From Chondromyces crocatus (GTDB lineage: Bacteria; Myxococcota_A; Polyangia; Polyangiales; Polyangiaceae): 64,000 nt of DNA. The number at the start of each line of letters is the position of its first letter. Position 1 is the first letter of the stretch. Of the stretch, positions 47,999 to 56,885 are shown in pieces. Below the pieces are notes generated by a model. The model did not search any database. It saw only the letters and a program-made list of their open reading frames with translations, and was not told the origin of the DNA. The position numbers and the translations under genes are program-made. The DNA is taken from the NCBI RefSeq assembly GCF_001189295.1, contig NZ_CP012159.1:9594501-9658500 (forward strand), given 5' to 3'.

Positions 47999-49299
47999 TG
48001 CCACGAGAAGTTCGGAGGGAGGCCGACGAGCTGCAGCTTCCGGTGGGTGTACTTCTCACGCGCGGGCCGCGAATCCTCGTACCGGACCGCGTTGGGGTTC
48101 GCCCAGTTGGTGCCCCACACCCAGTCTCGGCCCGACGTGTGGACGTAACTGCTCATCCACGCCCGGCGCTGGGCGGGAAAGCTGCCGTTCGGATCGTACA
48201 TGACCGCGACACCACCACCGTACTCATCGGCTTCCTTCCGGAGCCGGGCCAGATCGACCCCGCCAGGAACCGGAGGCCGATCCATCTCGACATTCCGGTT
48301 CACGCTCTCCTGGTACATGTCGATCAACGTGATGAACGCGAGGTGATTGCGGACGCCTCGCTCGCTGTCATCGAGCGCGATCCCGTTCCGCGTCTGGCCG
48401 TTGCCCGCGTCGTCGCCATACCCACCGCCCACATCAGAGTGAGCGCCGGTGTACTCCCGATCGAAGCCTGGCAGCATCGACAGGGGGAAGTTCGCTCGGA
48501 ACTCGTGCCGCGCCGTGAAGTGGGAGCAGGCGTCGAAGTCACCGCTGTCCAGGCCGAGGTTCTGCCCTGGGTTCGACGATCCTCCCGGCAAGCTGCCCGG
48601 GACGCCGACCGAGCCCACCGTATCGAAGATACCCAGGAAGCGTACCCGCACGTTCAGGAACTGCTCCGCCTCGGCGAGCCCTTGCTTCACCAGGTTCGCG
48701 AACGTCCTCGCCAGGGCCGCGCCACGGCTGAAACCATAGATGTCGACGACCTTCTCGGACTCGGTCGTGTAGGCGGCATTGTGCGCGACGACCTGCGATT
48801 TGACCCACTCGTAGGCGATGTTCAGCCGCTCCTGCGCCCCCAGACCGGCCGCGCCACCGAGGGTGCGGCCGAGCCAGGCGTCCTCTCCCGTGAAGACCCG
48901 GAAGTCGAGCGCCGGACCGCCACCCATCGTCGGCGTGTTCATCACGTCCACCCCGCGCTGAACCCGCTCTTCGCCGGTCGCCTGCCGGTTGCGCTCCTCG
49001 TCGTAGAGGCTCCGGTCCTCTGCTGCCGTCTCGATGGCGCCGACACCGATCAGGTACATCTTGTCGCGGACCGCCTCGATGTCCTCGCGCTTGTGGTAGA
49101 CCTTCCACAACCGCACGACGTTCGTCTCTCTCCCACGCGGCTCGTCGCGGTAGCGGTTGTTGTTCGTCCCATCGAAGAACACGCCGATGCGGAGCCGCTT
49201 CATGACCGGGCAGGCGCCCGTGTCCGACGGCGTATCGTCCGGCATGACCTGCGATCGCGCGTCGTTCAGCGCCGCCTGGTCTCTCGGGGTCTCCGCCAT
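47995..49299 (-). CDS. T6SS phospholipase effector, Tle1-like (DUF2235)
   Basis: A 434-aa DUF2235 alpha/beta hydrolase. It opens with RIGVFFDGTNNN (about 37-48), the family's start, has nucleophile Ser191 in YGFSRGAA, Asp226 in IFDTVGSVG and His287 in GAHSDVGGGY. These match the Ser-Asp-His triad of Tle1-type effectors, which hydrolyse membrane phospholipids in the recipient cell. There is no signal peptide, as expected for a T6SS cargo. It sits 15 bp after the 134-aa gene and overlaps the FHA-DUF4123 adaptor gene. No obvious periplasmic immunity gene lies next to it, which is unusual. Confidence 0.9.
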   Translation of the reverse strand: MAETPRDQAALNDARSQVMPDDTPSDTGACPVMKRLRIGVFFDGTNNNRYRDEPRGRETNVVRLWKVYHKREDIEAVRDKMYLIGVGAIETAAEDRSLYDEERNRQATGEERVQRGVDVMNTPTMGGGPALDFRVFTGEDAWLGRTLGGAAGLGAQERLNIAYEWVKSQVVAHNAAYTTESEKVVDIYGFSRGAALARTFANLVKQGLAEAEQFLNVRVRFLGIFDTVGSVGVPGSLPGGSSNPGQNLGLDSGDFDACSHFTARHEFRANFPLSMLPGFDREYTGAHSDVGGGYGDDAGNGQTRNGIALDDSERGVRNHLAFITLIDMYQESVNRNVEMDRPPVPGGVDLARLRKEADEYGGGVAVMYDPNGSFPAQRRAWMSSYVHTSGRDWVWGTNWANPNAVRYEDSRPAREKYTHRKLQLVGLPPNFSWQ

Positions 49300-49314
49300 G
49301 GTCCTCGCTCCTCC

Positions 49315-49719
49315 TCATGCTTCCGGGGAAAGCACCCGCGTCCAGTAGCGGTCCGCGTCGGTCATGCGCGCCGCCTCGTCCCACGCCTCGTCCGACACAT
49401 CCATCAGCAGCTTCTCCCGTCGATCCGGGGGAGAAAGCGAGGGATCGCGCAGGATGTCGTGGATGTGCGGCTGCCGGTGAAACTCCGGGTTGATGGTGAT
49501 CATGTTGAGCACGAACACCGTGAGATCGCGTTCCGTCTCCAGCCCGTAGCCGCGGGCGACACCCACGCCGTGCTCGCACATGGCGCGAAGCGGCAACCGC
49601 GCTCGCTCCGCCGCCGACACCTTGCGGTGGAACAGGGCCTCGGCGACCAGGACCTCGAGGCGATCCAGGAAGTCCTTGTCACCGAGCGCGTCGTGCTGCT
49701 CTCGCCGGATCCTCAGCAT
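49315..49719 (-). CDS. hypothetical protein in T6SS operon
   Basis: A 134-aa soluble protein with no signal peptide; helical throughout, with motifs DFLDRLEVLVAEALFHRKVS, LRAMCEHGVGVARGYGLETE and MITINPEFHRQPHIHDILRD. It begins 13 bp after the VgrG stop and ends 15 bp before the Tle1 start, so it is co-transcribed with both. Candidate roles are effector chaperone, DUF-type adaptor or cytosolic immunity; no family was recognised. Lack of export signal argues against it being the antidote to a membrane phospholipase. Confidence 0.75.
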   Translation of the reverse strand: MLRIRREQHDALGDKDFLDRLEVLVAEALFHRKVSAAERARLPLRAMCEHGVGVARGYGLETERDLTVFVLNMITINPEFHRQPHIHDILRDPSLSPPDRREKLLMDVSDEAWDEAARMTDADRYWTRVLSPEA

Positions 49720-49732
49720 CGCGCCCTCGCGT

Positions 49733-51946
49733 TCAGCGCCCCGCCCCGGTGATGCCCGTCACGGCCACGTTCTCCGGAACGGGCTTCTGCGGGGCCTCGA
49801 TCTCCGCCTCGATCGCCTCCTCCGGCGCCTCCGGGCTCGCTCCGCTGCCCGAGCCCGCGGAGCCACCGCTGTTGATGCGCACCTTCGTCCCCCGGATGGT
49901 CACCCCGGACGAGTCGATCCGGATGAACCCCCCTGGGCCCTTCAAGGTCAGGTCCTTCGTGGCCTCGATGTACAGCGAGGTGCCCGCCTTCAGGTGGATC
50001 TCCTCGGAGACGTCGAGCGCGTGGTTCTTCGCCACCTTGATGTGCTGATCCTTGCCGACCGTGAGCGAGTACTTGCCGTCGATCTGGCCGTTCTGCTTGC
50101 CGCTCACCTTGAGGTGGCTGCTCCCCTCGACGCGCTCGCGCTTGTCCTCCTTGACCACCACGTCCTGGTTGCCGCGGATGAGCACCATGGCCTTGCCGTC
50201 GGTCTTCTCGTACTCGTCGCCGCGAACCAGCTTCAGCGCGTCGACCCCGACGATGGTGAGCCGGTTCTGCTCCGTCACCTCGGTGCGGTTCGCGCCCGTC
50301 ACCTCGGTGCGGTTCGCACCCGTGGTCTCGGTCTCGTTCTTCACCACGTACTTCTGGCGGTTGTGGCCGACGGTGATGGTCTCGTCGTTCTTGACGAGCT
50401 TCCGGAGATCCTTCTCGGCCTGCATGTAGATCAGCTCGTTGGCCTTCAGGTCCTCGAACATGATCTCGTTGAAGCCCCCGGAGCCCATGGACGAGTCGCT
50501 CTTCCAGGTGCTGCGCGTCTTGTGATCGGGCAGCTTGTAGGGGACCTGCTCCCTGGCGTTGAACACGCGGCCCACCACCACCGGCTGGTCCGCGTCGCCC
50601 TGCAGGAAGCCGATGAGCACCTCCTGACCGATGCGCGGCAGGACCAGCATGCCGTAGCCCGTGCCCGCCCAGCCCTGAGAGACGCGCACCCAGCACGAGG
50701 AATGCTCGTCGTATTTGCCCTCGCGGTCCCAGGGGAACTGGATCCGCACCCGCCCGAACTCGTCGGTGTGGATCTCCTGCCCTTGCGGGCCCACCACCGT
50801 CGCCGTCTGGACGCCGGTCACCTCCGGCTTCGGCGTCCGCTGCGGCGGCAGGTAAGGCTCGGATGCGAAGACGGCGCGCGCGGAGCCGGTCCATTCCCCG
50901 TCGGGAGAGCCCTCCAGGTTCGTCTCCAGGACCAGCAGGCGCTCACCCTGCCCGAGCTGCTCGTGCGGGTGGTTGCTAATGGTCAGCAAGCTCCCCGGGT
51001 AGAGGTCGAACGCATTGGTGTCGAAATTCACCATGCGCCGGCCAGCGCGATGCCCACGCAGGAGGCGTTCCGCCTTCTCTTTCCCGTAATCCTGCACGTA
51101 GCGCGCCGTCCCTTGATCGTCGGCGACCGGCGTGCCGCCGTCCTTGCCACTCTGCTCGATGAGGAATCCGCCAGGCGTGTACCGATACTGTTCGTAGAAA
51201 TCTTCCGGCGTCATCTTGGGCGCCTCGGCGAACAGGGGGAACCCCGGGTTCCTGAAGTCGTAATCGCGCAGCGTAGCGGCGCCGGAGCGCACCTCCTGGG
51301 CGAGCCGCACCCGGGTGACGAACTCCTGCTCGGAGGCCTGGCTCGGGTTGTCGACGTAGGGCAGCGTCGGCCGCGCTTCCCGGGCATGCAGCTTGTCGTC
51401 GAGGGTGAGCTTCGTGCCCGACGCCCCTGGATCGGCGAAGACGAAGGCGATTCCCGCCTCCTCGAGCAACCGACTCACGAAAGCATGGTCGGTCTCGCCA
51501 TACTGGACCTTGTACTCGAGCTTCGGACACCGGCCTCGATCCGCCTTCCATACGTGCTCGATGTTCCATTCACCGAGCAGCTTTTCGACGATGTCCGGGA
51601 TGTTCAGGTGCTGAAAGACGCGGTAGTTGCGCCGCTGCGTGAGCAAGTAAAGGCGCGGGACGATGCGCAGGTAATAGGTAGACAGGCCCGTCGGCTCGGC
51701 CTGGATCTGCTCGGCATAGGCGCATACCCCTTGCCATTGCCTGGCGCCCATCCCCGCGATGTGCGCGACCCCGTGCACGATGGAGAGGGACGCCGGCTTT
51801 CCGACGATCGCTTCGAGGTCGATCTCGGCGTTCTCCGAGCGCGCCCAGATGGAGACCGTGAACAGCGACGAGACCGACTCCTGAGCGGAGAACCGGCGGA
51901 CCGACAGATCATCTCCCGACGCGACGGAGAGCGCTAGTTGCGTCAT
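49733..51946 (-). CDS. vgrG: VgrG T6SS spike protein
   Basis: A 737-aa VgrG. The gp27-like N-terminus (SLFTVSIWARSEN, YLLTQRRNYRVFQHLNIPDI) runs to about 365; the gp5 OB fold begins near 392 (TDEFGRVRIQFPWDREGK), followed by LPDHKTRSTWKSDSSMGSGG and a long beta-helix needle with NRTEVTGANRTEV repeats coded by direct DNA repeats (about 50273-50335). The end is a disordered acidic Ala/Glu/Pro tail of about 45 residues, with no toxin domain, so it is a carrier VgrG and the downstream Tle1 is the obvious cargo. AGGAG five bases before the ATG at 51946 fixes the start. Divergent from the DUF2169 gene across 115 bp. Confidence 0.93.
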   Translation of the reverse strand: MTQLALSVASGDDLSVRRFSAQESVSSLFTVSIWARSENAEIDLEAIVGKPASLSIVHGVAHIAGMGARQWQGVCAYAEQIQAEPTGLSTYYLRIVPRLYLLTQRRNYRVFQHLNIPDIVEKLLGEWNIEHVWKADRGRCPKLEYKVQYGETDHAFVSRLLEEAGIAFVFADPGASGTKLTLDDKLHAREARPTLPYVDNPSQASEQEFVTRVRLAQEVRSGAATLRDYDFRNPGFPLFAEAPKMTPEDFYEQYRYTPGGFLIEQSGKDGGTPVADDQGTARYVQDYGKEKAERLLRGHRAGRRMVNFDTNAFDLYPGSLLTISNHPHEQLGQGERLLVLETNLEGSPDGEWTGSARAVFASEPYLPPQRTPKPEVTGVQTATVVGPQGQEIHTDEFGRVRIQFPWDREGKYDEHSSCWVRVSQGWAGTGYGMLVLPRIGQEVLIGFLQGDADQPVVVGRVFNAREQVPYKLPDHKTRSTWKSDSSMGSGGFNEIMFEDLKANELIYMQAEKDLRKLVKNDETITVGHNRQKYVVKNETETTGANRTEVTGANRTEVTEQNRLTIVGVDALKLVRGDEYEKTDGKAMVLIRGNQDVVVKEDKRERVEGSSHLKVSGKQNGQIDGKYSLTVGKDQHIKVAKNHALDVSEEIHLKAGTSLYIEATKDLTLKGPGGFIRIDSSGVTIRGTKVRINSGGSAGSGSGASPEAPEEAIEAEIEAPQKPVPENVAVTGITGAGR

Positions 51947-52061
51947 CACGGCTCCTGACCCCCAGCGCGGCGCCGACCGCCCGGGCCTCGGGGAGACTAA
52001 CCGATCCCGGGAGGACCAGAAGCCCAAAGGGGCGACGACACGCATTGTGTATGCTCGGTCC

Positions 52062-54710
52062 ATGGAGCTCGTCTCCCTCAGCGCTGCGCCCTCGAACGGC
52101 CCTCTCCCCGCCGCCTCGCTGCTCTGGCAGCCGCGCCCCGAGACCTGGATGCTCACGTTCGCCTGGAAGGCGACATTCTCGCTGCAACCCGGCCAGTCGC
52201 CGCTCGCGCAGACCCAGGAACCCCTTTACGAGGCCGATCGTCACTGGGGCGACGACCCGAACTGGAGCGTCTACGCGCCCGCGGACCTGGTGCCCATACG
52301 CCCCCGAGCCGACGTGGTGCTCATCGGCGAGGCCTATGCTCCGGGAGGGCAGCCCGTGCGCTCCCTCGTCGCGCGCCTGCTCGTGGGCGAGATCGACAAG
52401 GCCATCGAGGTCTTCGGGGATCGCTGGTTCACGCAGGAGGGTGCGCTCCAGGAAGGTGCCCGCTTCCTGCGGATGCCACTGCTCTGGGAGCGCGCGGCTG
52501 GTGGGCCAGAGACGCAAAATCCGGTGGGAATCCGGGAGGCGCAGCGCGATCCCTACGGCCGCCGGCCCTTGCCACAGCTCCAGCCGGTGGGGACCTCCGT
52601 CGCCTCGCCGGCAGATCTCATCGAGCCCATCGGCTTCGGACCCATCGCTCCCGGCTGGCCGCAGCGCCGTCAGCGGCTGGGGCGCTATGCGCCGCCGGGC
52701 TCCCTGCGCGACTGGATGCGCGCCCCGCTCCCTGCCGATTTCGACGCCAGCTACTTCAATGTCGCGCCGCGCGATCAGCAAGTGCAGCAGCTCCGCGCCG
52801 ACGAGCGGCTGATCCTCGACAACCTGCACCCCGAGCTGCCCCACCTCGTCACGAACCTGGCCAGCCACACACCGCGCGCTTTCCTCCGGCGTCCCCGCGA
52901 AGCGCCACAGGCGCTCCAGCTCCGCCCTGATCTGCTCTGGATCGACACGCTGCGCGGGCTCTGCACCCTGACCTGGCGGGGCCAGGCGCCCGTGGAGTCG
53001 CCCGAGGCGAAGGGGCTGGTGATCGTCGCCCTCGAGGAGCAGGGCAAACCACTCGGATGGCCCGAGATCGAGGCCCTCGTCGCCGCACGCGTCCCCGGAG
53101 GACGGCCTGTCCACGGCAGCGAGGACACCGGCCATGCTGGCGCTCCACCTGCCGGCGCCCCGCGCTCCGGCGCCGCACCGTCGAGTCCTCCGCGCCCGCC
53201 GGTCTCCTCGATCACGCTCATCCCGCCCATGAGCGACGAGGACGACGACGAGTTCGCCATCGGCACGAGCATCCCTGCCCTGCAGCCGGTGGCGTCACCG
53301 AGCGCGCTGCCGTTCACGAACACCGGCTCCTCCGGCCTCCCGTTCAGCCACACATCCGCCACGCCCCCGACCGCACAGGGAGGGCCCAAGCCGCGGTTCA
53401 CTGCCACGCCGTTCAGCGGTGGGGATCCGGGTGACAAGCCTTCTGGCACGCCCTTCAAGCCAGCACCACCCTCGGCCCCTTCGCTCGCCGCGCCTTCTCC
53501 GGGCATGCCGTTCCCGTCGGCCCCGCCCCCGCCCGCGCCGTCGTCGGGCGCGGCGTCCCCCTCGCGTCCTCCGACCCCCCTGCCCGTCCCGCCTCCCGCG
53601 ACCCCTCCGGCCTTCGTCCCGGCGGCCTTCGTCGCCACGCCCCAGCCCGCGCCGTCCGCGCCCTCCGCGCCCGTCGCTCCGCCCCTGGTCCGCGCGCCGA
53701 TGCCCCGCACCATCGGGGAGGCGGCCCTCGAAGCGCCCCCTCCGCTCGACGGAGCGTCGGTCCCCGGCGTCTCGACCGGCGCCCAGGGCGCGTCGGATGC
53801 GGCAGCGGGCGCCTCGAAGAGCTTCGGCCTCCCGCGCGATGGCGCCCGCCCGTCGGCCGCATCGAACGCCGTGACGCCCGCGCGAGCCCTCGCGCCGACC
53901 CCCGGTGCCCCCCGCGAGCTGCTCCGCCTCCTCTGGTTCGACACCGACAGCGCCATGCGCCTGCGCCGCCACATGCCCTGGCGCACCCTGCTGCGTGACA
54001 GCGAGCGCGGGCCAGGTGGTGACGATGAGGGAGCGCACGACCTGCACGAGGATCCGGCGCTCATCGAGGACCGCCGTGACGTCTTCGAGATCCTCACCCG
54101 CGCGACGGCCTCTGCTCCCGAGGTCGAGCCGCTGCGCAGCGCCCTGGAGGAGGCCGAAGGCGAGGACGGCAAGTTCGTGCCGCCCTTGCTCCTGCTCGCC
54201 GGAGAGCTGGTGTTCCCCTTCGACGAGCTGGAGGTCCTGAAGACCACGGTCGCCGTGGTGACACCGCTGATCGGGGCCGACGAGAACCTCCGCGCCACCG
54301 TGACGAACGCGCAGGAGATGCTGAAGCTCCCCGAGCTGGCCAGCGCGCCCGTCGTCGCCGAGGGCCTGACCACGCGCATCCGCGAGGCATGGGGCAAGGC
54401 GCGACGCCCGGTGCCCGAGGGCTACCTGGAGTCGCAGACGGAGCGCGCGCTCCTGGAGCGACGCAGCTACCAGCGCCGTGACGTGCTCGGAAAACGACAC
54501 CTGCGCGCACTCCTCGTCGCGAACGGCGGCAAGGAACTCCTCCCGACCTACCTGCCCGACGCGCTCGCGACGACACTCCCGATGTACGCTCGCTTCAAAG
54601 CGCGCCTGCTCGGCGAGCTGCACCTTCAAGAGGATCAGCACGAGGCCCACCCGGCCGCGCTGCGAGCGCTGGCACTGGCCCGCGTGGCGCCCTCGCTGCG
54701 GCGACGCTGA
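52062..54710 (+). CDS. DUF2169 domain protein, T6SS-associated
   Basis: An 882-aa cytosolic protein. The N-terminal about 300 residues are a DUF2169 domain (WMLTFAWKATFSLQPGQ, VVLIGEAYAPGGQP, then LRPDLLWIDTLRGLCTLTWRG). DUF2169 proteins occur with VgrG and effector genes and are regarded as chaperones or adaptors. Residues about 355-620 form a very Pro/Ala/Ser-rich linker, and the last about 260 residues are a helical domain (LLRLLWFDTDSAMRLRRH onwards) of unknown role. The ATG at 52062 starts the typical MELV; a GTG at 52047 is in frame. A TATGCT box ends six bases upstream of the ATG, so the transcript may be leaderless. Faces away from the VgrG operon. Confidence 0.85.
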   Translation: MELVSLSAAPSNGPLPAASLLWQPRPETWMLTFAWKATFSLQPGQSPLAQTQEPLYEADRHWGDDPNWSVYAPADLVPIRPRADVVLIGEAYAPGGQPVRSLVARLLVGEIDKAIEVFGDRWFTQEGALQEGARFLRMPLLWERAAGGPETQNPVGIREAQRDPYGRRPLPQLQPVGTSVASPADLIEPIGFGPIAPGWPQRRQRLGRYAPPGSLRDWMRAPLPADFDASYFNVAPRDQQVQQLRADERLILDNLHPELPHLVTNLASHTPRAFLRRPREAPQALQLRPDLLWIDTLRGLCTLTWRGQAPVESPEAKGLVIVALEEQGKPLGWPEIEALVAARVPGGRPVHGSEDTGHAGAPPAGAPRSGAAPSSPPRPPVSSITLIPPMSDEDDDEFAIGTSIPALQPVASPSALPFTNTGSSGLPFSHTSATPPTAQGGPKPRFTATPFSGGDPGDKPSGTPFKPAPPSAPSLAAPSPGMPFPSAPPPPAPSSGAASPSRPPTPLPVPPPATPPAFVPAAFVATPQPAPSAPSAPVAPPLVRAPMPRTIGEAALEAPPPLDGASVPGVSTGAQGASDAAAGASKSFGLPRDGARPSAASNAVTPARALAPTPGAPRELLRLLWFDTDSAMRLRRHMPWRTLLRDSERGPGGDDEGAHDLHEDPALIEDRRDVFEILTRATASAPEVEPLRSALEEAEGEDGKFVPPLLLLAGELVFPFDELEVLKTTVAVVTPLIGADENLRATVTNAQEMLKLPELASAPVVAEGLTTRIREAWGKARRPVPEGYLESQTERALLERRSYQRRDVLGKRHLRALLVANGGKELLPTYLPDALATTLPMYARFKARLLGELHLQEDQHEAHPAALRALALARVAPSLRRR

Positions 54711-55457
54711 ACGACCCGCGATCTCATCAACGTCGATTCAATGCCGTCCCGAGCCACGCCCCGAGAATGCAATGACTCGGCACTTCGTCTCGGCAATGGA
54801 GGGCGACGACATGGGCCGTACGGATGCGTGACGCGCACACGCCCCCCGCACCGAGCGTGCCCCGAGGGCGGGCATCCAGCCGATGGCCTGGATGGTGATC
54901 TCGCTCCTGGTGGCGAGCTGTTCGGAAGACACCAGCAATGACGATCCGACAGGAGCGACCGCAGGTTCAGGAGGGGATGGCGGAGGAGGTGAGACGGCAG
55001 TGGGTTGCGTACCGAGTGAACGCGCCGGAGGCGTGGAGAATGCGTGTGGATTGCTCGGGCGGCGGGATGGCGACGAGAACGCCGCCGAGCCCTTCGAGGA
55101 GACGCTGCTGATTCCAGCCCCGCCTGGTCAGGCTGGCCTCAGGACCTCAGGGGAGGTCGACGTCGACGAGGCTGCGGGCTGAGCACGACCACCATCGAGA
55201 TTCCGGAGACGGTCCCTCGACGCTCTGCGGCGTACCTCGCTCTGCGCCTCTGCAGCGCGCCCTGGAGGGTCGGGCGTTCGGTCCGCCGTGGCACGTTTCT
55301 CGGTGAGGTCTTTCGGTCGATGTCAGCGGAGCGTATGCTCACGCCGCGTGTCGATCGGGCTGATTTCTGGCGAAGTAGCCGCCGCGATCGCCACGCTCGC
55401 GACCCCGACGCGCGCACGCGAGAGGGTCCTCGAAGCGCTCCCCTGACCCCCCCCTGG
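54711..55457. other. 747-bp low-coding region before the urate operon
   Basis: Between the DUF2169 gene and the flavoprotein gene. It contains one short lipoprotein-like frame (54883-55182, listed separately) and otherwise no frame with a ribosome binding site and domain character. A TATGCT box (55334-55339) with a weak TTTCGG seventeen bases upstream is the best promoter candidate for the urate operon. Confidence 0.5.
54883..55182 (+). pseudogene. likely remnant of a secreted lipoprotein gene
   Basis: A 99-aa frame starts with a short hydrophobic leader and lipobox-like VASC, then a Ser/Asp/Gly linker and GCVPSERAGGVENACG. That order (lipobox, acidic Gly linker, GCVPSE..GxxxACG) is a familiar opening of long myxobacterial beta-helix lipoproteins, in which a DGDxNAGT-like segment would follow. 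Here the frame continues with GDENAAEPFEET but loses family character and stops. It is therefore read as a truncated or frameshifted relic; a short real gene is the alternative. Confidence 0.35.
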
Positions 55458-56876
55458 ATGACCATGACCGCTGACCCCCCTGGCTTGCCCGCACTGGAGG
55501 CGGCGCTGCGCCGCGATCTGGCGCTGCTCGACTACCCGCGACGGACCTGGGTGCCCGCGCGCCGCACGCGCGAAGGGGCCGACGTGCTCGACGTGCTGAT
55601 CATCGGGGGCGGGCAGAGCGGGAGCGCGGTGGCCTTCGGGCTCCTGCGCGAGAAGGTGACGAACCTGCTCGTGATCGACGAGAACGAGCGCGGGCGCGAG
55701 GGTCCGTGGCTCACGTTCGCGCGGATGATCACCCTGCGCACGCCGAAGCACCTGGTGGGCATCGAGCATGGCCTGCCGAACCTCACCCTGCGCTCGTGGT
55801 ACGAGGCGCAGTTCGGCCAGGCGGCGTGGGAGTCCGTGAACCTCGTCCCCAAGGAGCAGTGGGCGGCGTACCTGGACTGGTACCGACGGGTCACGGAGAT
55901 CCCGTTCCGCAGCGAGACGCGGGCACTCGACATCCGCCACGTGCCCGAGGACGGATGGTTCGCGGTGCAGGTGGTGACGCGCGGGCGCGAGGAGACGCTG
56001 TACGCGCGGAAGGTGGTGCTGGCGACGGGGATCGATGGCTCCGGCCGCTGGGAGACGCCCCAGGTGGTGGCGGCCGGGCTACCGAAGGCGCGCTACGCCC
56101 ACACGCACGACCCGATCGACTTCGCTGCGCTCCGGGGTCGGCGGATCGCGGTGCTCGGCGCAGGGGCGTCGGCGTTCGACAACGCCTCGGTGGCGCTGGA
56201 GCAAGGGGCGCGCGAGGTGCACCTGTTCTACCGGCGGGAGACCTTGCCCTGCGTGAACCCCTACCGCTGGGCAGAGTTCGCAGGGTTCCTGCGGCACCAC
56301 GCGGACCTGCCGGACCTGGAGCGGTACCGGTTCATCGCGCAGATCTTCAAGATGGGGCAGCTACCGCCGACGGACACGTACGAGCGCGCGACGCGGCACC
56401 CGGGCTTCCACCTGCACGGGGGGAGCCCCTGGAAGGCGGTGGCCCTGGAGAACGACGAGGTGGTGATCACCACGCCGAAAGGACGCTTCGCCGCCGACTT
56501 CGTGATCGTGGGTACCGGCTTCGTGACCGACCTCTCGCTGCGCCCGGAGCTGCGCCGGCTGGAGCCACACATCGCGCGCTGGCAAGACCGGTTCACGCCG
56601 CCCGCAGGCGAGGTGAACGAAGACATCTTGCGGCACCCGTACCTGGGGCCTGGCTTCGAGCTGCAGGAGCGAACCCCGGGCGAGGCGCCGTACGTCGGCG
56701 CGGTGTTCAACTACACGTTCGGGTGTCTGCCGAGCCTGGGGTTCGGTGGAGCGAGCATCTCGGGGCTCAAGTACAGCTTGCCGCGTGTCGTGGGCGGGGT
56801 GACGCGGCAGCTCTACTGCGAGGACAGCGAGCAGCACCTGCGGGCCCTCGCGGCCTACGACACGCGTGAGTTCTAG
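55458..56876 (+). CDS. FAD/NAD(P)-dependent flavoprotein, candidate urate hydroxylase
   Basis: A 472-aa protein with two Rossmann motifs, GGGQSG (50-55) for FAD and GAGASA (234-239) for NAD(P)H, plus the ATG motif VLATGIDG (about 187-194). This is the layout of class B-like flavin monooxygenases (FMO/BVMO-like), not of the single-Rossmann class A enzymes to which the known FAD urate hydroxylase HpxO belongs. It is first in an operon holding every enzyme from 5-hydroxyisourate to ureidoglycolate, ten bases before allB. The only chemical step not otherwise covered is urate oxidation, so it is the natural candidate. The start (55458, with an alternative two codons on) lacks a strong ribosome binding site. 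Assignment is by context. Confidence 0.8.
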   Translation: MTMTADPPGLPALEAALRRDLALLDYPRRTWVPARRTREGADVLDVLIIGGGQSGSAVAFGLLREKVTNLLVIDENERGREGPWLTFARMITLRTPKHLVGIEHGLPNLTLRSWYEAQFGQAAWESVNLVPKEQWAAYLDWYRRVTEIPFRSETRALDIRHVPEDGWFAVQVVTRGREETLYARKVVLATGIDGSGRWETPQVVAAGLPKARYAHTHDPIDFAALRGRRIAVLGAGASAFDNASVALEQGAREVHLFYRRETLPCVNPYRWAEFAGFLRHHADLPDLERYRFIAQIFKMGQLPPTDTYERATRHPGFHLHGGSPWKAVALENDEVVITTPKGRFAADFVIVGTGFVTDLSLRPELRRLEPHIARWQDRFTPPAGEVNEDILRHPYLGPGFELQERTPGEAPYVGAVFNYTFGCLPSLGFGGASISGLKYSLPRVVGGVTRQLYCEDSEQHLRALAAYDTREF

Positions 56877-56885
56877 GAGGCGATC

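Noticed and set aside
55458-56876. Flavoprotein as a plain thioredoxin reductase or HpxO homolog
   Set aside because: It lacks a CxxC redox motif and has two dinucleotide-binding motifs, unlike HpxO's single FAD fold.
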